A stretch of DNA of 64,000 bases from Cryptomeria japonica (taxonomy: Eukaryota > Streptophyta > Pinopsida > Cupressales > Cupressaceae). Shown here in pieces: positions 11,222 to 22,591 of the stretch. Under the pieces are notes generated by a model. The model was given only the letters and a program-made list of their open reading frames with translations, searched no databases and had not been told where the DNA came from. The number at the start of each line of letters is the position of its first letter. Position 1 is the stretch's first letter. The translations under genes and the position numbers were made by a program. The stretch spans positions 99,418,239-99,482,238 of the forward strand of contig NC_081413.1 in the NCBI RefSeq assembly GCF_030272615.1, in the 5' to 3' direction.

Positions 11222-11722
11222 ATGGCTTCCCAAAAGGGTATTGATCCTAGGTTGACTAACCAATCCATGGGAACTTGGTTGAATACTCTATTCCTACACA
11301 AGATATACCTAAAATTATGGAGAACCATTCCCCTCATGATCCTCATGGTAAGGATGACTCTTTAACTCAAGTAACTATTGACCAATTAGGAAAGATTGAC
11401 CATGAGATGTATAGGCTTAAACAATGGATGGGTAAAACACACTTGAATAGTGAGACACTCCCCTTGATTAAGGGTTTGAGGAGAATGATTAAAAGTGATT
11501 AACAAGGTATGAATGTGTTGTGTAGTATTTCTCATATTGTGGATAATAATGTTATGTCTGTTGGTTCCCAAAACCATAGATTGGAAAACCAAAAGACTTG
11601 CCAAATCCTCAAGTAGTCCAATCAACCTTGGCCAACGAACAAGGATAGTCAAGGACTAGATCCCTCTGCACTTTAGGCTCCACTGAACCTAGGTGGGTGT
11701 ACCTCTTCCTCTCAAGCATGAA
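11222..11722 (+). pseudogene. Ty3/gypsy relic A: gag N-terminal part
   Basis: A probable start ATG at 11222 opens MASQKGIDPRL, which after a frameshift near 11275 continues as VEYSIPTQDIPKIMENHSP and on through RLKQWMGK (near 11414-11437) to a TAA near 11500, with further coding-like text to about 11720. The style (charged, proline-rich opening; MYRLKQWMG) resembles the N-terminal gag of plant Ty3/gypsy elements. The same gag appears to resume at 14145 after an unrelated block. I infer one gag gene split by an insertion. The family call comes mainly from the downstream gag core. Confidence 0.55.
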
Positions 11723-12440
11723 AGAGGTTATTTATAGTGGATTTAAACCTTTTATAATGTTTACACAACTGGCAAATTATTGTTTTGCAACTATGCTTTA
11801 TTATGTGCTTTAACTGAATGCTTTGAAAAGAAATGATTGTAAATGTATATTGAAAATGATATTGCTTTCAAGACTTAAATAAAATTTGCATAGATCAGTT
11901 CATATAGGATTTGGGAAGAATGTTTCTCTATCAAGGACCTTGAATGCATACAAATAAAAACCTTAAAAGATCAATAACAGACCACTACCTCTATCCGGGA
12001 ATATATATGACACTTTGTGGACAAAATATCTTATCAACTCAAGAGACGATTTCTCATCAACTATGAAGGTTTAGTATGCGTTACACAAACAATAAGAACT
12101 CAATCTTTCACTTAATGCAATGACATGTGATTCACATCATAGCAAGTCTATAAACAGATTTATCAAGAGGACAAAGATAACTCATCAACACAAAAGTGTA
12201 CACAATATTTGAAAAAGAGACAATGAACCTTGTATATTAATCTTTAAGAACTAATTGCATACATAAGCTACACTTGTAAATACTTCATTACAGATTTCTT
12301 GCACAAAATTATACTTCTTCTTCCTATAGACTTCTCTGATACAAAATGATATTCAATCCCTACAGCATGTCATCCTTCTCACTTCCCCCCCCTTTTACAT
12401 AAAAAATGACTCCCTATAAGTATGTGAAGCAAAAGGCATA

Positions 12441-12513
12441 TATGAAAGGACACACCCTTTCATACACAAAAGGGAGTTACAGACAGTTTGCCTCCAAAGG
12501 ACACACCCTTTGG
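12441..12513. repeat. Two hairpins with identical ACACAC loops
   Basis: Hairpin 1 pairs TATGAAAGG (12441-12449) with CCTTTCATA (12456-12464). Hairpin 2 pairs CCAAAGG (12494-12500) with CCTTTGG (12507-12513). Both enclose ACACAC. The stems differ at positions where both partners have changed. Confidence 0.7.
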
Positions 12514-13090
12514 TTTAATAAAAAATTACAAATGAGAACCCTTAAAAAATACTAAATGATGCTTTAATAATGTGCCTTCTAATCTTCGTCTCGATACAAT
12601 TCTTCAACAAATATTCATCATCCTCTCATTATTTTTTGCACACAAAGATAAGCCAATCAAATTCCTTCGTTTGAAAATTAAAATATCTCACCTTCAATTA
12701 GTTCTTAATTGGAAGGATCACCAATCTTTATTCCCTTATACAAATACTTATTAAAATAATTCATTTAAATCAAAGTATTAAATACTTGTAATTATTTATT
12801 TAAATAAAATAATTTACCCAAATGATAGTTTTTTCATAACCTAAGGTAAAAGATTTTATATGACAAGTAATATAAAATACTTCCCTTTTAAAGATAACAT
12901 ATGTGAATCAATATTCCAGCTGCATTTTCACCCTACAGTCTGAACTATACATTTAACTTTAATTTTTTCCCTTTGTTGCGCATCCATTTGTGCCACGTAT
13001 CTACTTTTGATTGGCTCCAGGGTTTTTATCCTGCCACCTCAGTATGGTCTGGACTCACCCCCAAAATGAGGCTTTTTGAATTGCTTCCTT

Positions 13091-13720
13091 AGCGAGCCCC
13101 ACCACTTAGTCTCCATGTCGTGGCAAATATACATCAAGCACCTTCCGATTGCGGTATAGTGACCACCATTGGATCAATTTGTCCGACCATCCAATCATCC
13201 TCATCTGCTCAACCTTTAACCCTATTTGAGCAACTCTCTCTTTTCTTTGTATGTCTGTGTTGCGCGTCACTTTTTGGTTGGCCTGCGGATCCACCTTGAC
13301 TGCCACTGGACCCGATCTATTTTGCCATTTCATCTTCCTTTGGACTGGGGTTCTTCTTCTACACTCCACCATGTGGCACATCCTGATTTGCTTACAGATC
13401 TATCAGGATGACACCTCATTTGCCACCTTGGCAGTCACTATGTCGCGGGTGATATAGGTCATGCATCTCTATCTTGCGACATAGTGATGGCCATCAGATC
13501 CTTTGCGATCATCGTCAGATCAATCAAACTTTCTTGATCTTTAGCCTCCACTTTTCCACACGTGCTTAGTCACCAAATCGTGGGTTTAAACTAGCTTGCA
13601 TCTTTATCCTGCGACATAGCGACGACCATCAAATCCTCCGCGATCATCGTCCGATCGGTCAAACTTGCTCGAGCTTTAGCCTCCATCCTCACCAGTCTGT
13701 AGTAAAACTTTGGTTTCCTC
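13091..13720. repeat. GC-richer diverged tandem repeats
   Basis: Units share TGCGACATAGYGAYGRCCATCA followed by YCGCGATCATCGTCMGATCRRTC and CTTTAGCCTCCA. Two clear copies start near 13463 and 13598 (about 135 bp apart). A third, more diverged copy (GCGGTATAGTGACCACCATT) lies near 13152. The base composition contrasts sharply with the AT-rich surroundings. No coding function is apparent. Confidence 0.6.
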
Positions 13721-13831
13721 AGGATACTCACGCGCGTGGGGTCCACCAGCTTCAGCCTTCTTCACGCCAAAAATCCTTTTGTGTTTCGATAGTTATCATA
13801 CGGGCCATTTTTAACTTAAATTTTAAACGAG

Positions 13832-13861
13832 CTTATCCCACAAACAATGTGGGATAAAGGC
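13832..13861. repeat. Short perfect inverted repeat
   Basis: CTTATCCCACA and TGTGGGATAAG flank a five-base AACAA loop. It could fold as a hairpin or act as a dyad protein site in the promoter-like part of this block. Confidence 0.6.
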
Positions 13862-13990
13862 TTTCCCTCTGCTAGCGCAACACACTTGAAAGTTTCCGAA
13901 GCCTTTTCCACTATTCTGTATGCGCAGGTTTGGGGGTCTTTGCGATGCCAGTTAATCTTTGGATAGCTCCATTTTATTCAGTATGCTCCT

Positions 13991-14002
13991 GCATATAAAA
14001 CA
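13991..14002 (+). promoter_or_regulatory. Candidate TATA box
   Basis: GCATATAAAACACC is a good plant TATA context at the right end of the GC-richer block. If the block is a solo LTR, this would be its promoter, with transcription starting about 30 bp downstream. Orientation and use are inferred. Confidence 0.4.
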
Positions 14003-14144
14003 CCCACGGTAAATGTTCGAATGATAAGAAAAAGTACATCTAATATAGCACAAAGTATTTTGTACAAAATATGTGCTAACAATGTCAATAAAAAGTTGTG
14101 TCAAAACTCTTATTTTTTCATATCCTACAAATCAAGATGATTAG

Positions 14145-15130
14145 ATGAACATTCCATTCCTACATCTTTGCCTAGTGTGCCTACATATACATTTCCCATC
14201 ATGGATAACTCTACACAAAATTTTAATGCTACACATGTTAGTTATGGGTCAAATCCTATCAATCAATACTCCTACATACCTCCTTTTGTTAGCCTTCCAT
14301 TTATTTCCTAACCATCTCCTATACCCACATATCATAATGTTCCACCTTCCTATTCTCAAACTCCACCTACCTATCACAATGCTACACCTCCATCACAATA
14401 AAACATGTTTGATTCTAGCTTATCCACAAAGCCACTATAAACGATTTAGCTCAAAGTGTTTCATCCTTACAACAATATTTGGCTTCTTTAACCCAATCCA
14501 AATTCAATGTTCCTACAATAGATATTGCTAGCCCACTTTCCAATGACATTTTTTGTACTCTTGTCCCACAATAAATGGAGTTTCTCCATTTGGAGTTATA
14601 AAATGGAAAAGGTGACCCCAAAACTCATGTGTAAACATTTCAAACTTTGTGTAGTCACTTCTCTCATGATCATAGACTCATGGAAAAACTATTCACTTGT
14701 ACATTAAGAGATAAAGCTTTGCAATGATATTGTTCCTTTCCTCCTCGTTTAATAAAATTGTGCAACATTTTAAAAAAAAGATTGGTCCTTAAATTACTTT
14801 AACTGATTTGACACATTGTAAGCAAGGAGTTAAAGAAAAGTGACTAATTTCATTAGTAGATACAAACATTTGCATTCACAAATTTCTTATCATGTGCCTG
14901 ATGGCGATGTTCAAAGAATTTTTATTAGTAATTTGTAAAATGATATTAACTCGATAAGCTTTTGTTATAAGAATATGCTTCTTTCTCACATTTATGCACA
15001 TTGCTTCATAATTATCAACTTGAAGTGAGTCAATTTGAATCCTCTTCATCAATGGCTTTGGTTGATAAGAATGAAGAATCTCAGCATCAATCCTTTTAAA
15101 AGTTAAAAAATAAATAAAAAATTCCGTCAT
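14145..15130 (+). pseudogene. Ty3/gypsy relic A: gag core
   Basis: The first part is a Pro/Tyr/Ser-rich linker (SYGSNPINQYSYIPPFV near 14240-14290; repeated PPTYHN words). From about 14600 the Retrotrans_gag core follows, with NGKGDPKTHVKTFQTLC, then LFTCTLRDKALQ and a stop replacing Trp before YCSFPPR (near 14690-14755), and KKRLVL. This is the capsid domain pattern of plant Ty3/gypsy elements. Many stops and frame changes are present, making it the most decayed coding region in the window. The Trp-to-stop change (TGG to TGA or TAG) recurs here as in the other elements. Confidence 0.7.
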
Positions 15131-15245
15131 TAATCACTAACATTTTTTTCAATCATATTGATACACAAGTGACAATGACACATTAGTTGTGGTCCCTTTA
15201 TAATCGATCTTTACATATTGTAATTTTAGTCCTCTTTCTAAATCA

Positions 15246-15560
15246 TTGCATAGTATCATGATTAGATTAATTAATAATAATGTGATGAAGCTTTCTCCCC
15301 TCACCATAGATACCTCTAATCCTTTGCCAACTTCCTTTGATCCTAAATCCTTTTCCCAATACCATTGTCAAGCCAGCCATGATACTAAGAAGTGCTATAA
15401 CTTGAAGCATGTGATTCAAGATCTCACTCGTTCCAACATTATTACTATGGAGGGTGTGAATGATAAACAAAATAAATCTATATCACCTCCTAATCAAAAC
15501 TAGCAAATTTTCACCAATCCATTACCTTCTCATTCTACCAATGTTGTTGAGCTTAAGAAA
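15246..15560 (+). pseudogene. Ty3/gypsy relic A: zinc-knuckle region
   Basis: An open stretch of 85 codons contains QYHCQASHDTKKCYNLKHVIQDL. The spacing H-X4-H-X4-C followed by an LKxxIQDL helix equals the knuckle of elements D and E (CX2HX4HX4C) with the first Cys replaced by Ser. This places relic A in the same broad group as D and E. The stretch ends at a TAG near 15500. Confidence 0.68.
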
Positions 15561-15619
15561 CGTGATTACATGACTTTTGATGATATGTGCCTATAGGTCA
15601 ATAGTGTTGTGAACCTTTT

Positions 15620-16430
15620 TGAGAAATCTAAGCCTAAACCTACCCCTCGCATCACCTTTGACTCAAGAGAGATTATTGGTGCATCTGATGGACCATTATA
15701 CATTACAACAAAAATTAAAGGAAATCTCTAATGAGGAGTGCTCATTGATCCAATATGAATGGTTAATGTTATTATTAAAGAACATATTTATGTACAATTT
15801 TTTTATTAAGACATATATGACAAATTTCATGTTATAATTAAGGTACATGATGATTTCACTTGTCTGACTATAGGCTCCATCACCCTTCTCATAGAGGTTG
15901 GTACCAAGTGCTTAGATGTTACCTTTGCTTTATCCCTACCTCTAACCAATTTCATGTGAATTTTGGACATCCTTGGCTCAATTCCATGAAAGATATCCTG
16001 TCTACTATTCATAAATGTTTGAAGTTCCCTCACAATGGGCATATTATCATGATCAATCATAGTCTTTATAAACCCTTAGCAAGATGTGAAAACTTCACCC
16101 TTGATTGCTTTTGGCCTCAAAAACTTGAACCTTTGTAACCTGGTAAAGATGTCGTATTATAATAAAAAATTCAAAAATGAAAGGATATTGATCTTGAGTA
16201 AACCTAAGGATTCTTTAACTATGGCTATTCCTCCTCTGCATCCTAGACCTAGAATTCTTCATACCCCTCGTATTCCTCCTATATATGTTGTGGTCCCATA
16301 TCCTTCATATTATAAAGGAAAATACTTAGCATCTTGTATATCTCAACCTAGTGAGGTTTCTTTAGTTCCTCCTACAAAGGAAGAAAATGAGCCTATGATA
16401 ATTTATCCCAACATTTACAAATTTTGAGTC
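15620..16430 (+). pseudogene. Ty3/gypsy relic A: aspartic protease and following linker
   Basis: Coding is scattered over frames. LIDP near 15745 stands where the active-site DPG of this protease group is expected, but the next codons are changed and a TGA follows. Downstream are GSITLLIEVGTKCLDVTFA (near 15871-15930), FHVNFGHPWLNSM (near 15950-15990) and IHKCLKFPHNG (near 16008-16040). The last two are conserved after the protease core in Tat/Athila-type elements (compare GRPWIHKMQAV and CVKFPHEG in element E). The linker (near 16150-16425, open for 113 codons) is Pro-rich and unassigned. Confidence 0.68.
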
Positions 16431-17428
16431 ATACTCAGATAAATCATAGTGTGAGAGACCGCAACCGAAGACACCATTCCAAGGCTCGTGATCTTGCTTC
16501 CCAAACCATTTCCTTCCCTAAGATGCTAAATGTTTACTTGATCCAATTTTCCCAACTTTCACCTAACCTTAGGGAGGAGCTTCATCTAAATCAACCATGT
16601 TAAAATTTAAAATTGTCTATGAAAAATGATTGTTCTTTTTCATATATTGTCCACATTAAATATTCTATTATGATTAATTTGGATGATGATGATGATACTA
16701 ACAATGTGGATATTTAACGGTTCTAATGATATGTATGAGATTATTGAGATTAACTATGAGCTATCTTTGAGATTTTCAAAATCATTAATCCTAGCTCCTA
16801 GTGACAAACAAATTGACTCATCATTAGAGCATGGTCTTTGTTTGGAACTTGTAGCTTGTTGTGGCTCCTCTTTCACCTTGTCCACTGTTCCTAAAGGATG
16901 TTAAGCAAGATTGGAAGAGGGATTATTTTCTAGATTAACTTCACTTGTATAGTGGACTCTTTTGTGTATTTTGTTACATCTGATGTGCTTCTTTATGTGT
17001 CTTTGTGTTATGTTAGGCTCTCTTTGGATGACCCTTGAGTATCTATTAGCGCAAGGTAACAAAGGGGATAAACTTGTGACAATCTTCTATTTATATATCA
17101 ATTCTTCTATATGTCGTATTCATGTTATGTTGCAAATTTGTTATTCTTGTAAATGTGATTTTGTGTTGTCTACTTGGGGATGATACAAAGAATTGAGATC
17201 TCTCTTTTTGGTCTCTTCCATGTTGATCCAGAAAGACTTTTTGTTGTTCATCTTATGTGCCCTTCTTCCATCATGCTCGTAGTTCCACTACCTTTGGGGG
17301 ATGAGGTCAAGTCATTAAAATCATACTTGATATACATGATTTATCTAATGCAAATACGAATCCCAATTAGTGGATACCTTATGTGCTCTCTTTGTGTCTT
17401 GTGATCCATTACCTATTATTTTTTCATG
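16431..17428. other. Decayed element sequence, no assignable domain
   Basis: Fragments of coding style occur (a run of Asp codons near 16680-16695; SSLEHGLCLELVACC near 16826-16870), but I find no RT motif on either strand. The sequence continues uninterrupted on the far side of the chromovirus at 25399. Confidence 0.45.
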
Positions 17429-17433
17429 CTTAG
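17429..17433. repeat. Target-site duplication of the chromovirus, left copy
   Basis: CTTAG immediately left of the LTR. The identical CTTAG lies at 25399-25403. Confidence 0.9.
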
Positions 17434-19072
17434 TGGTAGGGTTTACCTATCTTGCTCACACTTCACCTAGTTGGTGTTGCTAAATTCCACCAACCTCATG
17501 AGGTCTAGCTATCCTCCAAGACCTCCAAGTCCTTCTCAATATCTTCTAGGACTTTCTCTTCACCAATCTCAAGGTGTTTTCTATAAGTGCTTGACTAAGA
17601 ACCCCTACCATTTCAATGTGTTTCCCATACGCTTAATCTTGCAGTATTGACAACAACTTATCAATTTATCACTTTTCACCTCCATGCTGTTGTGAGTCAT
17701 TGCAGAGGTGTGGAGGTGGAATTTATGATGGAATGAATTCAATTTGGTCCATTTGAGGTTTTGCAATCTCTCTCTTCCTTACCGATTTCATAAATTTGCC
17801 TAGAAATAGGGCTACAAGGATGAGCCCCAATTAGGCCTCCTAAATCCAGTTTTCAAGGGTTTTGAGGGAATTGGTCCAAAAGACCCTACAACAAGGTTTA
17901 TTTTTCTTCAATCACTCACCCATCCTCAATATATTTTGTAGGTTTTAGCTTTCCAACTTTCTGTACAGTGCCCTAACCCAAAAATGAGGGTTTGCTAGGG
18001 TTTTTAGGCCTTAACCGACAATGACTGTCCAACTTTGTGAAATGAGCATCTAAAGGAATTTTCAAGGCTTCTCCTTGTAGTTGAAACTCTGTATGGACCT
18101 CATGAACCATCCCAATTGATTTGGTTAAGGTTTTGTATTCACCCCTGCAGTATGCATTCAATTTACACCTTGTTTTCTCTAGCCGAGTTGCTTCTGGACT
18201 CGCCTAGAACAAGGTGGCAACTATGATGAACTCCACTTCCAGAAATCCTCCCTACATGTTTACACTATATATAGGGTTTCCTTCCATTTCCCAATAGGTC
18301 GTGATGGTAGCATGGAGGGATTTTATGGGGCAACCATTTTACATGCCAAAACTAGCTGATTAAAAACAAAACAATAAAAGTACCAACAAAAAATATCTAC
18401 AAAGCATGAAATGAACCAATTAATACTAGAACACACCAAAGAACTACTATCCAAAACTGGATCAATGGATTCAATCCATTTGTGTTCACATTTATGCAAA
18501 ATAAGACAAAAACAATGATAACAGTCCAAAAATGAGAGGTTTCAAATTGTCATCCATAAAATTTAATGCTTCCAACCTTGGTAATCATGAAAGAGGAGGT
18601 TTAAATAGTCTTCCCCATGTGTGAAGGCATCCTAGGTTGATGTGCTAACCCTAACTCCACCGCTAAGCTCTTTTAGGACCAAAATTATCATGACAAGTTT
18701 TAAAAGTTGTCATGACAACTTTTACAACTTTCCACTTTTTGTCTTTTCAACTTAGGAAAGCTATTACAAGTCATTTTTCATGTCTTTTTAAACATTCCTA
18801 TGACTATTCTAAACCTCTCTAATTCTCTTACCAAGTTGTGCCTCTTTTGACCCTCAAAAAGGCCATTTACCTACTCAAACTACCACCTACTCAAAAAATG
18901 CAAACCTAGAAAGAAACTAATTCAACTAGGCCTACACTTGACTCAAATCAAATATTACACACACACCTTGGACCCTCCTAGAGTCCTTATTAGAAACCTG
19001 ACTTGGCTAATGTCAGTACAAGCCAAAATTGTAGAAGAAATATGAGCCTAAGTCCTAGGTGCTCCTGCAACA
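17434..19072 (-). repeat. Chromovirus 3' LTR
   Basis: Read on the minus strand it starts TGTTGCAGGAGCACC and ends CTACCA. It is 1639 bp and matches 23770-25398, with scattered substitutions and one obvious indel: an extra 20-odd bases near 18689-18712 create a perfect palindrome. Confidence 0.93.
18702..18723. repeat. Perfect 22-bp palindrome in the LTR
   Basis: AAAAGTTGTCA followed by its exact reverse complement. It is next to a diverged copy (TTATCATGACAAG). The other LTR has only one copy of this unit, so it arose by local duplication, or was lost there. Confidence 0.75.
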
Positions 19073-19090
19073 TTCTCCCAAACAAAAGAA
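19073..19090 (-). other. Chromovirus polypurine tract
   Basis: On the minus strand, TTTTGTTTGGGAGAA directly precedes the LTR start TGTTGCAGG. It is less purine-pure than usual, which fits an aged copy. Confidence 0.6.
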
Positions 19091-19092
19091 AA

Positions 19093-19479
19093 TTAAGTCA
19101 CCTCTTTAGGGATCAGATTTTGATCAATGCCTAACTTCTTGAACTCTATCTCAAGTACCCATGTAGCCTCAGCATCATCCATACCCTGCCACTTGATTAG
19201 GTGCTCCCGATAAATTTGGTGTCTTGTCTTCTTAGTGATCCTTAAACTCAATCCCTTTTCAGCCTTTGGACCTGGTTTTGCTGGTATTTGAAGGTTATTT
19301 ACATCATCTAATACCTCTGAGTGACTGCAATCTAAACCTAGAATTGGCCCTTTGTAAGAAACTAAGTTTTCTATGTTGAAAACCGGTGACAGTCCTATTT
19401 CACTTGGTAGGTCCACCTTGTATGCATTTTCTCCATACTTGGCTAGGATGGCACATGGACCCAACCTTCTCATCTGCAA
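19093..19479 (-). pseudogene. Chromovirus integrase C-terminus with chromodomain
   Basis: This is the last 128 codons of pol, open to the natural stop at 19093. The first part is the integrase C-terminal module (LGPCAILAKYGENAYKVDLP, then SPVFNIENLVSY). The last 40 residues form a chromodomain: QIYREHLIKWQGMDD followed by AEATWVLE. The aromatic residues expected in a histone-methyl cage are only partly recognisable (the Tyr in QIYREHL, the Trp in KWQG, the Trp in ATWV). In chromoviruses this domain directs integration into modified chromatin. No N-terminal Met is expected, because this is part of the polyprotein. A TAG near 19500 separates it from the upstream integrase. Confidence 0.88.
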
Positions 19480-19620
19480 CTTGTTATGTACTCCTTGCTA
19501 TAGGCTTGCCTTGTTAAGGTGCACCATGACAAGATCACCTACTTGGAATTGTAGGTTCTTCCTTCTCTCATCAACCTTTTTCTTGATCTTACTTGTGTTC
19601 TCCATCAATGTTTGCTTAAA

Positions 19621-20690
19621 TCATTCATGTACCTCTTTCATTGACTGAGCAAAATCTTCAGCATATCCAGTCCTTGTTGCTACATTTCCTAAGTCCCTTA
19701 ACTCCAATATACCCCTTGGGTGAAGACCATAGACCAACTTAAAAGGACTCTTGCTTGTGGTTCTATTTATAGTGTCATTGTAAGCATATTCAGCTTGTGA
19801 TAACACTTGATCCCATGTCTGACCATACTCCTTGGTAAGTCACCTCAATAAGTTTCCTTAGCTCCTATTAACCACTTCGGTCTGCCAATCTATTTGAAGA
19901 TGGTAGGCTGATCCAAAAGATAGGTTGGTGCCAAGATTTTGCCAAAGTGTCTTCCAAAAATGACTCATGAACTTTGAGTCCCTATCTGAAACAATGCTCA
20001 TGGGTAAACCATGTATCCTTATCACTTCCTTGAAGAACAAATGAACTATATGACATGCACCATGAGTAGTCTTGCAAGGTACAAAGTGGGCCATTTTACT
20101 AAACCTGTCCACTATGACATAAATGATGTCAAATCCCTGCTTTGTCCTTGGTAAACCTACTACAAAATCTATACTTATGCACTCCCAAGGTCTATTTGGT
20201 ATGGGAAGAGGTTGGTATAAACTGATATTTGAAGAAGTGCCCTTGGCCTTTTGAAAAACAATACATGTTTCCACATACTCCTAACATCTTGATTCATCCT
20301 AGCCCAATAGTAATACCTTTGAATGAACTCTTGAGTCTTGTTGACTCCAAAATGACCACTAAGACTACCATTATGCTTCTCTTGTATGAGATTTTCTCTC
20401 ATTGACCCTCTAGGCACACAAAGTTGTCCTCCTCTAAACAATAACCCATCTTGCAAGGTAAAATCTGAATACCCACTATGAAAATGATTTTGATACTCTT
20501 TGCATACCTTGTAGGCATTTGATAAGTCTTCATCATCTGGGTATAGGTCTCTAAAACACTCAACACCTATGCTTCGTAACCAAATTTGTTGGACTGTCAA
20601 GAGTCTCCTGCTCAATGCATTAACAACCCTATTTAATTGACCTTTTTGTGCTTCATTGTAAAGGTGTAGGCTTGCATATATTCTACCCAC
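19621..20690 (-). pseudogene. Chromovirus integrase
   Basis: The zinc finger begins with HNGSLSGHFGVNKT (near 20330-20375). The expected CXXC is damaged: the second Cys reads Phe in TCIVFQKAKG (near 20247-20273). The catalytic core has SIDFVVGLP (Asp, near 20170), SDRDSKF (Asp, near 19970-19990) and TEVVNRS (Glu, near 19858-19880); the usual PQTDGQ before the Glu is changed to LQIDWQ. Two frameshifts (near 20640 and 20240) and several stops (20175, 19858, 19621) interrupt it. After the core come QAEYAYND and KSPFKLVYGLHPR, conserved in gypsy integrases. Confidence 0.87.
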
Positions 20691-21007
20691 TTCATGTGTT
20701 TGTGACTGAGTTTTTCTTGTGAGTTTAGAAAGCTCAAAGCTTGGTTGTCTGTGTAGAATACAAATTCCTTAGGAAGGAGATAATGTCTCCACTTCCTCAA
20801 AGCCTGCACTAAAGCATATAACTCCAAGTCATATGAGGAGTATTTCCTCTTTGCATCACTTAGCTTCTCACTATGGAAAGCTACTGGTCTTTCTTCTTGA
20901 GTTAGGACAACACCTACTATAACATTGCTTGCATCACATTCCACTGTGAAGAGTTTCTCAAAACTAGGAAACACCAACACCGATTGATTAGCTATCTTTT
21001 CTTTCAA
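20633..21007 (-). pseudogene. Chromovirus RNase H
   Basis: 124 open codons with the Ty3/gypsy RNase H signature: TVECDASNVIVGVVL (Asp, near 20905-20950), VAFHSEKL, YSSYDLELYALVQALRKWRHYL (Glu, near 20770-20840) and FYTDNQAL (Asp, near 20738-20760). All core acidic residues are present. It is in the same frame as RT, with a stop between the two near 21007-21010. A frameshift at about 20640 ends it before the integrase. This element has a single RNase H, unlike D and E. Confidence 0.88.
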
Positions 21008-21121
21008 GGTTTAAAAAACTCTATTTTCTTGTTCATTCCATTGAAACTTTGCCTTCATTCCACCTCTAATAATGTCCAACATTGGTGCACATATAGCACT
21101 GAATTGCCTAATGAACTTCCT

Positions 21122-22051
21122 GTAATACTAAGCTAGTCCATGGAAGCTTCTCACCTCTGTTGCTGACTTAGGAGTAGGCAAATATACTATGGCTTCAACC
21201 TTGCTAGGATCCATCTTGAGATTCCCATGTGACAACACAAAACCAAGGTAAACCAACTCCTGCTTAACAAATTCACACTTGTCCAAATTTATGGTTATCT
21301 TCTCTTCATATAATCTTTGTAGCACAATTTGCAAATGATTAACATGATATGCCCTATCCTTACTGAAAATGAGAATATCATCTAAATATACCACCAAAAA
21401 TTTACCTATGAAGTCCTTCATCACCACATTCATGAGCCTCATGAAGGTGCTTGGAGCATTAGATAAGCCAAATGGCATTAAAAGCCATTCATAAAGACCC
21501 TCTGTTGTCTTGAATGATGTTTTCCATTCATCACCCTCCTTAATCCTAATTTAGTGGTATCCACTTTTAAGGTCAATCTTTGTAAATTATTTGGCTTCCC
21601 CTAAACAATCCATTAGGTCTTCTATTCTAGTAATTAGAAACCTATATCTAATGGTGATCTTATTTATAGCCCTAGAGTCAGTGCATAATCTCCAAGTACC
21701 ACCTTTCTTTGGGGCTAAAACAGTAGGTACAACACAAGGACTAACACTTTTCCTAATTAGGCCTTGGTCTAAAAGCTCTTGGATTTGTTTAGCAATTTCT
21801 ACATTTTGTTGGGGAGTCATCTTGTAAGCTGCCTTGTTAGGTAAGGATGCCCCAGGTATAAAGTCTATTTGATGGCTTATGGCTCTTTTAGGAGGTAAGG
21901 TGGCTGGCTGTCCATCACTCACTATCCCTTTGAACTGTTTCAATAGGTCTTGAACCTCTATTGGCAAATCTGGCTTTTCTTTCTTGTCTTCCATTTTAGG
22001 CTTCATCACTAATGCAAACCCTATACCTTCACCTTCCTCAAGTGTCTTCAA
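21122..22051 (-). pseudogene. Chromovirus reverse transcriptase
   Basis: RT motifs in order: LDQGLIRKSVSPCVVPTVLA, KKGGTWRLCTDSRAINKIT (near 21660-21715), KIDLKSGYH (catalytic Asp, near 21560-21585), [16 protein letters not shown] (near 21430-21478), [12 protein letters not shown] (catalytic YLDD, near 21355-21390), and [14 protein letters not shown] (near 21225-21270). Stops interrupt the frame at 21587-21589 and within GYH-IRI, where a Gln codon is now a stop; TGA or TAG also falls near 21128. There is no frameshift through the whole domain, and all catalytic residues survive. Confidence 0.9.
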
Positions 22052-22153
22052 GAACTATTTTTGACTAACTAAGAGGACATTAGGACCTGCTACTCTCTTT
22101 TCACCTTCCTCAAGGATAGATTGAATCTTGAATGTGACTCCATCTTTCTTGAA

Positions 22154-22480
22154 TTAATATGCATTCTTGGCTCCAACATGAATAGCTTGTCTATCAAATT
22201 GCCATGGTCTTCCCAATAGAAGATGAAATGCATCCATGGGTAGGATATCACATAACACTTTGTCCTTATACCTCCCAATGGTGAAATCCACCCATGCTTG
22301 CTCATTGACTAGGACATGTTGGCCTTTGTTCAACCAAGTGACCCTATATGGGTTGTTGTGAGGTATCCTTTGTAATTTAAGCTTACTCACTGCCTCTTCT
22401 AACACAATGTTGTTTGTTGACCCTGAGTCAATGATTACTTTGCAAACTTTGTCCATAATCTTGCATTTGATCCTAAACAA
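22154..22480 (-). pseudogene. Chromovirus aspartic protease
   Basis: 108 open codons with the retropepsin active site VIIDSGSTNNIV (near 22405-22445), then LCDILPMDAFHLLLGRPWQFD (near 22185-22250), the conserved C-terminal half of the domain. It is in frame with gag above and RT below. A stop at 22154 (YFKKDG context) separates it from RT. It would release gag, RT and integrase from the polyprotein. Confidence 0.88.
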
Positions 22481-22591
22481 TTATATTCTTTGGCTAGGCT
22501 ATTCTTTGACAGGTTCTTTTATCAAAGTTCTTCTTATCATCAGGTTGTCACCTAGCTCTGATTCTAAGGCAGCCTCTGAAGTCTTGCTGCT

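Larger units (their letters stand above)
11723..14144. mobile_element. Unclassified 2.4-kb block inside the gag of relic A (boundaries approximate)
   Basis: Gag-like coding ends near 11720 and resumes near 14145. The word ATGAA stands at both edges (11718-11722 and 14145-14149) and could be a 5-bp target duplication, but the inner ends are not TG...CA, so this is weak. The block has no coding capacity. It contains an AT-rich left half, duplicated hairpins, and a GC-richer right third with diverged tandem repeats and a TATA box about 150 bp before its right edge. That composition fits a solo LTR better than a gene, but I could not fix the termini. Confidence 0.4.

Noticed and set aside
11718-14149. 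ATGAA as a firm target duplication for the 2.4-kb block
   Set aside because: The inner ends lack TG...CA and the gag frames on both sides do not match exactly; kept only as a possibility.
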